64,000 bases of DNA from DATKWD01 sp963704815 (GCA_963704815.1 CAVPHU010000001.1:248001-312000); one strand, 5' to 3'; numbered from the stretch's first letter, positions 45,199 to 54,936 are shown. Made by a program: numbers and translations. Notes: generated by a model not told the origin, from the letters alone.

Positions 45199-46177
45199 GG
45201 AGCGCGGATGGCCCGGGAGCCTCGTCGTGCCACCGGCGGACGCGGAGCGCGCGGAGCGTGTTCCATCGACTCGGCTGCCCGGTTCGTTCCATGTCGAACC
45301 AGACGCGACCACGGTGCTTGTTCTGCACGGGCCATGTTCCGTCACGGCGACGACGCCGGTCGAGGACGGCGAGGGCGTCGTCGTAGCGGTCGTCGTGCGG
45401 CGAGTTCGTGGCGGCGAAGTGGTCGAGGCCGCGGAGCAGGTCGTAGTGCCAGCGGGGAGGAAACGACAGCTTCGTGAAGGCAGGGTTCGCTGCGGTGCCG
45501 TCGCGGTGCGACTGGTACAGCTGGTGCTCGAGGAAGAACTCGCGGCCGTCGGCCATCGCGACACCGATCTCGGCACGGTCGGGGTGCACTCGACGAGCCT
45601 CGGTGAGGGCTTCGAGCGCCAGGATCGTCGTGTGGAACGAACTGTGGCGATCGCCGAAGCGCACGGTTCGGCAGTTCCAGCCGCCATCGGGAAGCTGGTT
45701 CGCCAACAGCCAGTCGAGGGCCGGCGCGACGCGGGGGTGGTCGACACCGAAGTAGTACGCCAGCGCCAGGTACATCGACGTCGCGCAGGCCTCAGGGGCG
45801 TCGATCGACGCAGCCGGCGTGAGGCCCCCGTCGAAGAAGCGGGCACCGTCCCACACCGCCTCGACGCCACGCCGCGCACGGGGTTCGGCCGGATCGAGAC
45901 CGCAGCGCCGGAGCAGGAGGAGGGTGTAGGTGGTCGAGACCCACTTCGGGCTGTAGAGGCCGCCGCCCCAGGTCCCGTCGGTGTCCTGCTGGTCGAGGAG
46001 GCGTCGCCCCCACCCGGTCGTCGCCACCAGCGCTCGTTCCGACTCGTAGACATCGGGTGGTCGATCGAGGAGATCGCGACACGTCTGCCAGCGGATCGCG
46101 GCGTCACCGGCCAAGAGCCAGTCGACGAGGTCGGTCTCGCCGTTCGCCGCAGGTCCGTCGTCTGCGCGGTCAAGCAT
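45152..46177 (-). CDS. Squalene-cyclase/prenyltransferase-like alpha-toroid protein
   Basis: The 341-residue protein has QW-like repeats: D-G-T-W-G-G near 69, D-G-G-W-N-C near 165 and D-G-T-W-P-V-Q near 285. These mark an alpha/alpha-toroid as in terpene cyclases. The D-x-D-D catalytic motif of squalene-hopene cyclase is not seen, so it is likely not a true cyclase. It is co-transcribed with the GyrI-like gene (8-nt overlap). No membrane segment is present. Its function is unknown. Confidence 0.65.
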   Translation of the reverse strand: MLDRADDGPAANGETDLVDWLLAGDAAIRWQTCRDLLDRPPDVYESERALVATTGWGRRLLDQQDTDGTWGGGLYSPKWVSTTYTLLLLRRCGLDPAEPRARRGVEAVWDGARFFDGGLTPAASIDAPEACATSMYLALAYYFGVDHPRVAPALDWLLANQLPDGGWNCRTVRFGDRHSSFHTTILALEALTEARRVHPDRAEIGVAMADGREFFLEHQLYQSHRDGTAANPAFTKLSFPPRWHYDLLRGLDHFAATNSPHDDRYDDALAVLDRRRRRDGTWPVQNKHRGRVWFDMERTGQPSRWNTLRALRVRRWHDEAPGPSALPTPVTTSTEPEDAAC

Positions 46178-46781
46178 CGCGGAAAGGCTGTCGGATGATG
46201 GTGCGCAGCTTGGCGGGATCGGTGCGGCGTGCGTCGGAGAGGTAGATCTCGTGGTGCTTGCCGGAGAGGGTGTGACCTCCGTCCTCGATGAAGCGATGCA
46301 GCGTCTCGATGTCCGCGGCTTCGTCGGCGTAGGGGCCGACGTGGAGGATCTGAGCCGCGGTGCCCTCGGCGAACGCTTCGAAGCGGACCCTCGAGCCCGC
46401 GGTCAGCCCCTTCCGCTCGCTGACGGCGGCGATGACCTCGGCGCTCAGGGTCTCGGTCACGACATCGGGAACACAGATCATCGCGGTCCATGACCAGTTC
46501 GACTTGTCGTCCGGGTCGAAGTCGGCCATGTCGGGCACCCACCAGAGGCCTTCGAGCGGCATGACCGTGTAGCCGTCGCCGGTGGCGGCCTTGATCGCGG
46601 CGCGGAGCCCGTGAGCGATCGGATAGAGCGCCTCGATGGCGTCAGCGTATTCGGTGGCGGTGTTCGGATCGCCGTGACCGTCGACCATGAGGAACCGCCG
46701 TTCGGGAACATCGACGACCTCGGGGGTCGCCCTGGCGCTGTAGTGATCCCGGTGGACCTTCTTGAGGTCGATGGTGGGCAT
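46170..46781 (-). CDS. GyrI-like small-molecule-binding domain protein
   Basis: The 203-residue protein matches the GyrI-like/SOUL-type barrel: V-P-E-R-R-F-L-M-V-D-G-H-G near residue 28, then I-K-A-A-T-G-D-G-Y, L-E-G-L-W-W-V and a C-terminal I-E-T-L-H-R-F-I half. There is no attached AraC or MerR DNA-binding domain, so it is a free ligand binder or hydrolase. ATG 46781 has a strong ribosome site (AGAGGAGA). It is first in a two-gene operon with the alpha-toroid protein. Confidence 0.75.
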   Translation of the reverse strand: MPTIDLKKVHRDHYSARATPEVVDVPERRFLMVDGHGDPNTATEYADAIEALYPIAHGLRAAIKAATGDGYTVMPLEGLWWVPDMADFDPDDKSNWSWTAMICVPDVVTETLSAEVIAAVSERKGLTAGSRVRFEAFAEGTAAQILHVGPYADEAADIETLHRFIEDGGHTLSGKHHEIYLSDARRTDPAKLRTIIRQPFRDA

Positions 46782-46875
46782 GGCCGTGTCTCCTCTGCTG
46801 GGCTGATCGCTCTGCGTCGAGCATGATCCACCCCCGCCGTCCCTGCACAGGGCCGATGGCCCCATCAGGAGGCGC

Positions 46876-47385
46876 CTACGCCGCCCTGACTCCGAAACGC
46901 CGCTCCAGTCGACGGTGTCGGTGCTCGAAGAGTCTTCGGACGATCAGTGCCACGATCGGGCGAGCCGGTCGCAGGCGAGGCTCGATGACGAGCCGGTCGG
47001 TGACCACGCAGCCACGGTCGCCTGCGGCGCGCAGGCGTCGCTCGTGACGCCACCGGCGTTGGAGCCACGAGGTCGACTCCTCGACGAAGCCTTCGCCCTC
47101 GTCGATGTGGGCGAGCGCGAGCGAGTGTCGGTCGAACGGCAGCACGCAGAACAGCACGAGCCAACTCCGGAACAGGACGGTCCCACTGGTGACGGTGGTG
47201 GGCAGGACCCGGTGGTCGCGCCCGCTCGTCATGTGAAGGAACGGATGGAGTTCGAAGTTCACCCCCTTCATCGTCGTCGCGTGCCGCCACACCTTCTCGA
47301 TCGGCGCGTCGAGCGACGAGGCGAACTCGAGCTCGATCGGACCACGCACGCGGGCAATTGTGGCCCCACTCGATCGGGTCTGCAC
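46876..47385 (-). CDS. SRPBCC-type protein
   Basis: The protein of up to 169 residues contains I-E-L-E-F-A-S-S-L-D-A-P-I-E-K-V-W-R-H-A-T-T-type START-domain opening near residue 17 and H-I-D-E-G-E-G-F-V-E-E-S in the middle. The C-terminus is very arginine-rich (R-R-L-F-E-H-R-H-R-R-L). It would bind a hydrophobic ligand. GTG 47385 or GTG 47349 could be the start; the second fits the domain edge better. It is divergent from the PEP-utiliser-like gene across the third copy of the 24-bp operator. Confidence 0.65.
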   Translation of the reverse strand: MQTRSSGATIARVRGPIELEFASSLDAPIEKVWRHATTMKGVNFELHPFLHMTSGRDHRVLPTTVTSGTVLFRSWLVLFCVLPFDRHSLALAHIDEGEGFVEESTSWLQRRWRHERRLRAAGDRGCVVTDRLVIEPRLRPARPIVALIVRRLFEHRHRRLERRFGVRAA

Positions 47386-47387
47386 AC

Positions 47388-47411
47388 GGAATTGACCGAG
47401 CGATTAGTTTC
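47388..47411. promoter_or_regulatory. 24-bp operator, copy 3 of 3
   Basis: The arms GGAATTGA and TTAGTTTC flank CCGAGCGA. The right arm (TAGTTT) lies 7 nt before ATG 47418, again the spacing of a leaderless gene. The left arm is less perfect, and no good -10 box faces the SRPBCC gene, so control may be mainly of the rightward operon. Confidence 0.65.
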
Positions 47412-47417
47412 TGGTGG

Positions 47418-49158
47418 ATGAGCGACGGATACCTCACCGACTGGCCGACCAGCGAGCGGTTCCCGCACTACACGAGGGCGAATGCCGGCGAGGTCATGGG
47501 CGACCCGGTCAGCCCCCTCGCGTGGACCTGGGCCTGGGAGGGGGCCATGGTCCTCGGCATGCGAGACGGTTGGATCCGTGGCGGCACCCATGAGCTGTCG
47601 GACTTCGACGAGGAGTTCCCCGAGACCTTCGGGATGTTCGGCGGCTACTTCTACCTGAACCTCTCCAGCGTCCGGATCCAGGGAGTGCGCAACCCGGGGG
47701 TGACCGTCGAGCAGCTCGACACGGCGTTCTTCGGCGAGCATCCCGACGTCCCGCCCTACGTGCCCCACCCTGACGACGAGAAGCCGCACCTCGTCGAGAA
47801 GATCGACGCCAACACCGCCTTCGTCATGTCGGCCACCACCTGGCCCGAGATCGAGCAGGACAAGGCCGATGCCGATGAGCTCCGTGCGAGCCGCGGTGAC
47901 CTGACGCAGTGGTCGGACGCCGACCTGGTCGCCCGGCTGCGGGACATGCGACCGATGCTCCAGCACCTCTTCGAACAGCACACCATCTCGGGCTCCAGCG
48001 CCGCAGTTGCGCCGGGGATCCTCGGAGTCGTCGGCGAGGCCATCGGTGACCGCACGATTCCGATGAAGCTCCTGGCCGGCATCGGCGACGTCGACTCAGC
48101 GCTGCCCAACCACGCGCTCTGGGCCATGTCGCGAAGGATCCGTGAGAGCGACGCGCTGACCGCCGCCTTCGACGCAGGGATCGACGACGTGCTCGATCGT
48201 CTTGCGGCCGACGGCTCGGACGATGCCGCGACCCTCCTGTCGGACTGGGACGCCTTCATCACCGAGTTCGGCTCTCGAGGTCCGAACGAGTGGGACATCC
48301 GCGCCGACAGCTGGGAGACGCGACCCGCGCTCCCCCTGGCCGCCCTCGACCGTCTGCGTCACCAGTCCGACGACGAGTCGCCGCACCTCCGGCACGACGC
48401 CATGGCGGAGCAACGGCGCCAGGTCATCGACGAGGTCGGCGTCAAGGTGGCCGGCGACGCCGAGCTCGAGGGCATGTTCGAGGCCGCGCTCGTGGCCGGG
48501 AACATGATGGCGTACCGGGAACGGACCAAGTCCACCATCGTGAAGGTCATCCACGAGGGCCGCATGGTGGCGCTCGAGCTGGGACGACGCCACGCCGAGG
48601 CCGGCAACCTCGACGATCCGGACCACATCTTCATGCTCCTCGAGGGCGAGCTCGACGGCTTCGTCGCCGACCCCGCGGCGTTCCGGCAACTGTTGGCGAC
48701 CCGAGCCGCCGACTACGCGACCCTCTGGGACCTCGAGCCGCCGTTCATCATCCGCGACGGCGATCCTCCCGCCCCTGAGCAGTGGCCCCGCAAGTCCGAG
48801 GCCGACGCCGGGCCCGCCCTCGATGCCGGTGACGAGCTCACGGGCATCTCGGGTTCGCCGGGCGTCGTGCGCGGAATCGCCCGCATCGTGCTCGATCCGG
48901 CCGACCCGACCGCGCTCGACCCTGGCGACATCCTGGTCGCTCCGTTCACCGACCCGTCATGGACCCCGCTGTTCATGACCGCCGGCGGCGTGGTGGTCGA
49001 CGTCGGGGGCCAGATCAGCCATGCGGTCATCGTCAGCCGCGAGCTGGGCCTGCCGTGTGTCGTCGTCGGCGACCGACGCGACCGGCCGCATCCCCGACGG
49101 GGCGACCGTCGAGGTGAACGGCGACACCGGTGCGGTCATCGTCATCGAGGTGCCGTGA
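47418..49158 (+). pseudogene. PEP-utiliser-like protein without ATP-grasp domain, one frameshift
   Basis: The protein of about 580 residues resembles the middle and C-terminal parts of rifampicin phosphotransferase/PEP synthase. Near residue 395 is E-A-G-N-L-D-D-P-D-H-I-F-M-L, and the swivelling domain near 535-550 holds G-G-Q-I-S-H-A-V-I-V-S-R-E-L-G with the phospho-carrier histidine. There is no N-terminal ATP-grasp domain. The frame changes near 49068, after C-V-V-V-G, and continues T-G-R-I-P-D-G-A-T-V-E-V-N-G-D-T-G to the stop that overlaps the P450 start (GTGA). The break may be a read error. What it phosphorylates, and from where, is unknown. Confidence 0.65.
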
Positions 49159-50406
49159 CGGAGGGATTCGACCTCAGCGACCCGGAGGTCCAGCAGGACC
49201 CGCAGCCGCACTACGACGCCATGCGTGACGACGGCGTGCGCTACGTGCCGGCCAACGATGCGTTCCTGGTGCTCCGGCACGACGACTGTCTGACCGTCCT
49301 CCGCGACCCGCACACCTACTCGTCCCGACTCGGATCGAACCGCGAGCAGCCTCCCGAGGAGGTTCGCGACGAGATCGCCGCGATCGCGGCACAGGGGCTC
49401 CCCCGGCCGAGGACGCTCCTCGACAACGATCCGCCCGATCACGCTCGGTTCCGACGCCTCGTCGCCCGAGCGTTCACGCCCCGCAAGATGGCCGAGTTGC
49501 GGCCGTTCGTCGAGTCCCTCGCCGACGGCCTGATCGACGACTGGGACGATCCGTCGTCGGTCGAGTTCGTCGAGCAGTTCGCCGTCCTGCTGCCCGGGGT
49601 GGTCGTCGCCCACGCCCTCAACATCCCGGCCGAGCGTGAGGACGACTTCCGCCGCTGGTCCGACGCCAGCACCGCGACGATCGGTGGGTCGATCAGCGCC
49701 GAGCAGCACGTCGAACTGGCCACGATCAACCTGGAGCTCCAGCAGTTCTTCGTCGAGCAGTTCGAGTTGCGTCGCACCGACCCGCAGGACGACCTGCTGA
49801 CGACGCTGTTGCAGTCACACCTCGGCGCCGCCGAGGACGGCAGCGATCTCCGGCCGCTCGACATGCCCGAGCTCGTGCGCATCCTCCAGCAGCTCCTGGT
49901 GGCCGGCCACGAGACGACGGCCAAGCTGATCACCGAGATCGTGCGCCTGCTGGCCGAGACCGATGGGGCGTGGGACCGCATCAGGGAGCATCCTGAGAGC
50001 GATCCCCCAGGTCGTCGAGGAGGGCTTGCGGATCTCGAGCCCGAACCAGGGCATGTCACGCGTCGCCACCCGCGACACCACCCTGGCTGGGGTCGACATC
50101 CCGGAGGGTTCGCGCCTCGTGGTCATGTTCGCGGCCGCCAACCGCGACGACGTCGTGTTCGGATGCCCGCACGAGTTCGACATCGACCGCGAGAACCTGC
50201 ACGACCAGATGGCCTTCGGCCACGGCGTCCACTTCTGCATCGGCGCCAACCTGGCCCGCCTCGAAGCCATCGTGGCCCTCGAACGCCTGGCTGCCCGGAT
50301 CGACTCCTATCGCCTGCACGACGACAACACGTTCGAGTACCTCCCGAGCGTGACGCTCAGGGGTCTGAAGCGCCTCCACATCGACGCCACGATGGCACCG
50401 CGCTGA
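49155..50406 (+). pseudogene. Cytochrome P450 with one frameshift
   Basis: The P450 of about 415 residues has I-helix L-L-V-A-G-H-E-T-T, K-helix E-G-L-R and haem loop F-G-H-G-V-H-F-C-I-G. The frame changes near 50000 between R-I-R-E-H-P-E and R-A-I-P-Q-V-V-E-E; all else is intact. It begins GTG in the stop of the PEP-utiliser-like gene, so both are under the copy-3 operator. A hairpin directly after its stop probably ends the operon. The substrate is unknown. Confidence 0.78.
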
Positions 50407-50426
50407 GCCGACCCCCGGGGTTCGGC
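50407..50426. terminator. GC-rich hairpin after P450 gene
   Basis: The sequence GCCGACCCCCGGGGTTCGGC can pair nine of ten positions and starts right after the P450 stop codon. There is no T run, so it is at best a weak intrinsic terminator or an RNA-end stabiliser. Confidence 0.4.
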
Positions 50427-50536
50427 GTGCATCGGGCGTCGACCCGATCGGGCGCGTGGCTCCCCGGACGTAGGTGTCACACCCCGTCTGCATACTGAAG
50501 GGGTCCTGATGATCTGTCAGGCGGGGAGGTTTGGCA

Positions 50537-51823
50537 ATGGCGATCTGGTCAGCAGCGGCGGCGCCGTTGGGTGAGGTCGAGCCTGTCGACACCATCCTGG
50601 CCGAGGCGGTGGCGTCGGAGTTGGCGGTCGATGCGAACGAGTTGTCGGCCGAGCAGTTGGGCGCCCGGTCGGTACGGTTGCGGCGTGAGATCGACCGGCT
50701 GTCGGTCGCGGTCGCTCGTACCGACGCGGTGTTCGAGGCGACACGGGCATTTCGGACACTCGACCCATCGTGCACGAAGGCATCGCAGTGGTTGGCGACG
50801 CAGACCCGGGTGCCGATCAAGCAGGCCCGTGCGGCCTACCGCCAGGCTCGACGCCTGGCGCTGCTGACCACGATCCAGGCGGCCGTCATCGCCGGGACCA
50901 TGACGCTGTGGCACGCAGCGAGCGTGGCGAAGCTGGCGGCGAGCCCGGCTCGGGTGCGTCGGCTGCGGCTCGACGCCGCCGATCTGACCGAGGCCGCCGA
51001 GCGGTCGGCCCGCGAGTTCGGGCTCCGACTGCGTGCTTGGGCCGAGGAGCACTTCGCCGCCGAAGTCGAGGGCGAGGCGCAGGCGGCCGAGGAAGCCCGC
51101 GGTGTGTCGGTCGGCCGATCCGAGTCGGGTCAGCCGCGCATCGCGGCTCGGTTGGCGCCGGTGGCCGGAACCGCGGTGATCAACGAACTGGCTCGGATCG
51201 AGCGCGAGCTGTTCGAAGCCGACTGGGCCGTCGCCAAGGCGACTCACGGTTCGGGCGTTCGGTTCGAGCACCTGTCTCGGTCTGCTGATCAGCGACGGGC
51301 TGACGCGATGGTCGAGATGGCAACCCGCTCCGAGTCGGCCGCGCCTGGGGCGCTGGCACGCCGGCCGTTGGTGAGTGTGCTGGTCGGATTCGACGCCGTG
51401 CGATCACGGGTGGCAGAGATCGAGGACGGCACCTATGTCACGACCGATCAGGTGCTGCGAACCATGTCGGTTGCTGATCTCGAGCGGGCCGTGCTCGGTG
51501 CCGACGATCGCATCTCGGTCAGCCGACGCGCTCGGTTGTTCACAGGCGCCGAGCGGCGTGCGGTGGAGATTCGAGACCGCCACTGCACCGAGTCGGGCTG
51601 CGACGTGGCACCCGACCGATGCGAGGTCGATCACGTGCGACGATTCGAGCACGGCGGCGAGACCGAGCAGGCCAACGGCTCACTCCGCTGTGTCGAGCAT
51701 CACGAGGGGCGGCGGGCCGACCCGGCGTCGCGGCCGCTCCCATGGGAGTTCGCCGAGCCCGAGTGGGACACCCTCGAGGCCGAAGTTGCGCAGGTCGCCG
51801 AGGCGTTGAAGCGCATCCCATGA
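50537..51823 (+). CDS. DUF222 and HNH endonuclease-domain protein
   Basis: The 428-residue protein has an N-terminal helical DUF222 domain (about 15-300: L-R-R-E-I-D-R-L, A-S-Q-W-L-A-T, A-R-A-A-Y-R-Q-A-R-R-L). The C-terminal HNH nuclease has C-T-E-S-G-C, C-E-V-D-H-V and C-V-E-H-H, with paired cysteines for zinc. These proteins are abundant in actinobacteria; their DNA targets and role are unclear. ATG 50537 follows GGGGAGG at good spacing, and CATACT near 50491 could be its -10 box. It overlaps the next gene by ATGA. Confidence 0.88.
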   Translation: MAIWSAAAAPLGEVEPVDTILAEAVASELAVDANELSAEQLGARSVRLRREIDRLSVAVARTDAVFEATRAFRTLDPSCTKASQWLATQTRVPIKQARAAYRQARRLALLTTIQAAVIAGTMTLWHAASVAKLAASPARVRRLRLDAADLTEAAERSAREFGLRLRAWAEEHFAAEVEGEAQAAEEARGVSVGRSESGQPRIAARLAPVAGTAVINELARIERELFEADWAVAKATHGSGVRFEHLSRSADQRRADAMVEMATRSESAAPGALARRPLVSVLVGFDAVRSRVAEIEDGTYVTTDQVLRTMSVADLERAVLGADDRISVSRRARLFTGAERRAVEIRDRHCTESGCDVAPDRCEVDHVRRFEHGGETEQANGSLRCVEHHEGRRADPASRPLPWEFAEPEWDTLEAEVAQVAEALKRIP

Positions 51824-52341
51824 GTGCGTTCGGTCGCGCCCATCGCGACTCCACGCCACCCGAGCAACGGACGGGAAGTCGCTGGTGGGACCCACCAGGT
51901 GAGCTTCGCGGCATCAACCTTCGCTCGTGGCTCGTGCTGCAACTCGCCGATTCGCACGGGTCGCTCACCGTCGCCGAGCTCGTCGATCGGGTGGGTGAAT
52001 CTGGGATGCGGGTCGACGGGCGGGCCGGCAAGACCATCAGCGACGCCATCCGCTGGGAGGTGCGAAGGGGCCGTGCGGTGCGCCTCGAACGCGGTCGCTA
52101 CGCCGTCGGGCGGCTCGCGCGATCGACCAAGCACCGCATGCAGCGTCGGCTGCAGGCCTGCCGCACTCGCTCGAACAGCTCCGCTCGGCGCATCGGCACC
52201 GGCGTAACAGGCGACGAACGGCCCGAGGTTGGCCTGGCCCGTGAGTTCCTCACTTCGATCCGTGCTGTCGCTCGGACGCGGAACGGCACGACCACCCCGC
52301 AGCCGAGCCTGACCGGAGCCGCCGGCCGACCGCCTCCGTGA
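51820..52341 (+). CDS. Winged-helix-like protein coupled to DUF222-HNH gene
   Basis: The protein has 173 residues. Residues 30-100 read like a winged helix: L-R-S-W-L-V-L-Q-L-A-D, L-T-V-A-E-L-V-D-R-V-G, then K-T-I-S-D-A-I-R-W-E-V-R-R-G-R-A-V-R with a short wing. The last 70 residues are basic and low in order. It is translated together with the DUF222-HNH protein, so it may guide or regulate it, but no function is known. A strong hairpin follows two bases after the stop. Confidence 0.6.
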   Translation: MSAFGRAHRDSTPPEQRTGSRWWDPPGELRGINLRSWLVLQLADSHGSLTVAELVDRVGESGMRVDGRAGKTISDAIRWEVRRGRAVRLERGRYAVGRLARSTKHRMQRRLQACRTRSNSSARRIGTGVTGDERPEVGLAREFLTSIRAVARTRNGTTTPQPSLTGAAGRPPP

Positions 52342-52342
52342 G

Positions 52343-52367
52343 TGGGTCGGCTCGGCGAGCCGGCCCA
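52343..52367. terminator. Strong hairpin after the DUF222-HNH operon
   Basis: Arms TGGGTCGGCTC and GAGCCGGCCCA pair over 11 positions (one T-G wobble) around a GGC loop, two bases after the operon's last stop codon. No T run follows, so it would act as a hairpin-only or Rho-assisted end. Confidence 0.45.
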
Positions 52368-52448
52368 CGCGCCCCGCGAGCATCACGCCGAAGTACCCAG
52401 CCTCCGACGAGGCCGTGACCATCACCGCACGAAGCGTGTGGTCGCAGC

Positions 52449-52642
52449 TCAGGCTCGCATGCCTCCGTCGACGATGAACTCGTGGCCGGTGCAGTAGGAC
52501 GCCTCGTCCGAGGCGAGGAAGAGCACGACGTTGGCCACTTCGTCGGCCGAGGCGGTGCGACCCATCGGGATGCGCTCCTTGATCATCGGGAGGAACTCGC
52601 CGAACTCGTCGAGCTGCTGGTGTTCCTCGACGATCCCGCCGA
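52449..52642 (-). pseudogene. 3' fragment of an SDR gene
   Basis: About 65 codons read E-F-L-P-M-I-K-E-R-I-P-M-G-R-T-A, then D-E-V-A-N-V-V-L-F-L-A-S-D-E-A-S, and F-I-V-D-G-G-M-R-A before the stop. This is the C-terminal end of a classical SDR. The Rossmann part, active-site Tyr-Lys and start are missing; the fragment begins about 30 bp after the GH20 stop codon. It is a remnant left by deletion. The 107 bp between it and the DUF222 operon hold only the hairpin. Confidence 0.75.
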
Positions 52643-52672
52643 TTGCCCCATTCCCGGCTGAGGCGGTCCGGC

Positions 52673-54540
52673 TCAGAGATCCTCGAGGGTCTGGCGCAGG
52701 CGACGGACGCTGTCGGCCTGACCACCCGGACGGTTGCGGGCGTCCCAGACGGCCCGGTGGCCGGCGATGAGCTCGAACTTGCGGCTCGCCACCTCGTCAG
52801 CAGCCTCGGGGTCGCGGCCAAGGACGGCCACGCCCCGGTTTGCTGCGGCCCGCAGCATCTCGACGACCCATTGGAGCTCGACCAAGGTGGTGTCGGTCCC
52901 GAGCCGTTCGGGTCGTGGCGGTTCGAGCTGCAACGACTGGGCGAGGCCGGCGAGCACGTCGTCGACCTCGCGCAACATCACCGTGGCGTTCTCGGCGCTC
53001 GGTGAGGGTTCGGTCCACTCGAGAAGCGCCGGGATCTCGGCCTTGCGGAGGCGGAGCAGCCAGAAGAGCGGCGTGGAGTTCGGTGAGCTGAGCCCACTCC
53101 GTCGGTAGACGGTCCCGAGCTGTTCCAGGTACCGACCGAGCATCCGCGTGGCGTCGCCGGTCACGGTGGCGACGGCTCGATCGATGTCGAGGTCGCGGTT
53201 GGGCTCGGGCGCCCAGGCACTGGTGCCGGTCCGGACCATCGCCGGCAGACTCACCGGGAGCGGCTGCCAGTGGCCGTTGTCGCCCCAGTCGGTGAGCAAG
53301 ACACCCTCGGCACCGGCTCCGAGCGCTGCGTCGACTGCACGTTCGCAGTTGGTGAGGGCGTTGTCGACGCGACCGCCGATCGTGTTCCAACCCGAGGTCC
53401 CGGGGCACAACCGGAAGCGGACGCCGGCCTCGGCGTAGCGGGCTGCGCGTTCCTCGAAGGGGTGGTCGGCCTCGTAGCCCCACTCGAGGGCGGTGACGTC
53501 GTCGGGCAACTCGGTGATCAGTTCGGGGTGCTCGTCGACGATGTCGCCCCAGAACTGCATGGTGCGCCCGTGGCCGCGGCACGAGCTCGGCGATCCGGGT
53601 GAGGGTGTCGAGGTAGACCCGGCCCTTGCCGACCTCGGCCACCCGCTCGGCGCTGCGCCCCTTGCCGAGGTCCCACGTCTCGTCGAGGCCCACGTTGAAC
53701 TTCTGACTGGAGAAGTTGGGCAAGAGCTCGTCGTAGAGGCCGGCGAGGAACGTGAAGATGGCCGGGTCGGATGCGTTGAGCGAGAAGCCGTGCGGGAACT
53801 TGGTCCCGAAGGGAGTCGTGAAGCCGTCGGGCAGCTCGGCCAGGTCGCGATAGCGCTCGTGGGCGAACCACCGCTCGAGGTGCCCGAAGCTGTTCTGGTT
53901 CGGCACCAGCTCGATGCCGGCCGCGTGCAGTACGCGTCGAGTTCGAGCACGTCTTCGGCGGTCATCGGTGACGCATCGCGCCCAGACCGTCGTGGTGCTG
54001 CTGATAGGCGAAGGTGTGCTCGGTGTACAGCTGCAGCTGGTTGATCTGCGCAGGTCGGCGAGGATGTCGACCAACGTCTAGCAGCGTCTCCATCGTGGGC
54101 ACCTTGTCGCGGCTGATGTCGAGCATGAACCCGCGCCGCAGCAACGAAGGGTGATCGTCGATGCGAACCGCCGACCTCGCCTCGCGCCCCGCGAGGAGCA
54201 GCTGGGTCGCGGTGTCGAGCCCGTACCTGGCGCCTGCGAGATCGTGGGCAACGATCCGCACCGAGGTGCCTCTCGCCTCGAGGCGGTAGCCCTCGGGCTC
54301 GGGAACCTGAGCGGCCGACACCTGCACCTGGATCCGCACGTCGGCCGCGGGCACCGCCGAGCTCGCCACGATGTCCCAGGTGTGCCCGCTCCGCCCCAGC
54401 AACCGTCGGGCCGCGCCGAGCAGTCGCCCGGGCTCGTTGACCGAGAGGACCACGAGCCCATCGGATGCCAGATGGACTTCGCCTTCGAGCTCGGTGATGG
54501 TCTGGGGTCGGGGCAGCAGGTGCTGACCGAGAACGTGCAT
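52673..54540 (-). pseudogene. Family 20 glycoside hydrolase (beta-N-acetylhexosaminidase-like), several frameshifts
   Basis: The protein of about 620 residues has a GH20b-like N-terminal domain, then the catalytic barrel opening G-F-M-L-D-I-S-R-D-K-V-P near 135. E-L-V-P-N-Q-N-S-F-G-H-L-E-R-W-F follows, and the acid/base pair lies in N-V-G-L-D-E-T-W-D-L-G. No signal peptide is seen at ATG 54540, so it acts in the cytoplasm. Breaks lie near 54055, 53950-54000 and 53575; each side stays conserved. It probably removes N-acetylhexosamine from imported chitin or peptidoglycan fragments. The breaks may be read errors. Confidence 0.75.
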
Positions 54541-54597
54541 CGCCCTGCGTTCTCCTTCCCTGGCGAGGTCAAAGCTTGACCGACCGACCTGGCCGAA

Positions 54598-54936
54598 TCA
54601 GGTAGGGCTGCGGATTCCTCGTTCGACGACGGGGCGGGCCGCAGCCAGCAGCCATTCGACGGCTTCGCCGTAGTCGGACTTGGTCGGGTTCCCTCGCAGG
54701 TCGCGATCGACGTCCTCCACCGCGGCCTCGAGCACGAACAGCAGGTCACCCAGCTCATCGAGTTCGGCACGGGTCACGACGAGCTCACGCTCGGAGAGCC
54801 CGAGATCGGTCGACCGGCGGCGAGCCTCGTAGTCACGCTGGCGACAGGACCGACGGCAGAATGCTCGCGGCCGGCCAGGGCCACGGCTCGGCGGGAACCG
54901 GCGACCGCACCAGCGGCATCGGGGCTCGTCGGCCAT
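54598..54936 (-). CDS. Small zinc-ribbon-like protein
   Basis: The 112-residue protein begins with C-R-W-C-G-R-R-F and, 20 residues later, F-C-R-R-S-C-R-Q-R, a C-x2-C...C-x3-C set likely to bind zinc. A helical region rich in acidic residues follows (V-L-E-A-A-V-E-D-V-D-R-D-L). Similar short proteins are widespread in actinobacteria without known function. It lies 57 bp upstream of the GH20 gene in the same direction. Confidence 0.6.
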   Translation of the reverse strand: MADEPRCRWCGRRFPPSRGPGRPRAFCRRSCRQRDYEARRRSTDLGLSERELVVTRAELDELGDLLFVLEAAVEDVDRDLRGNPTKSDYGEAVEWLLAAARPVVERGIRSPT

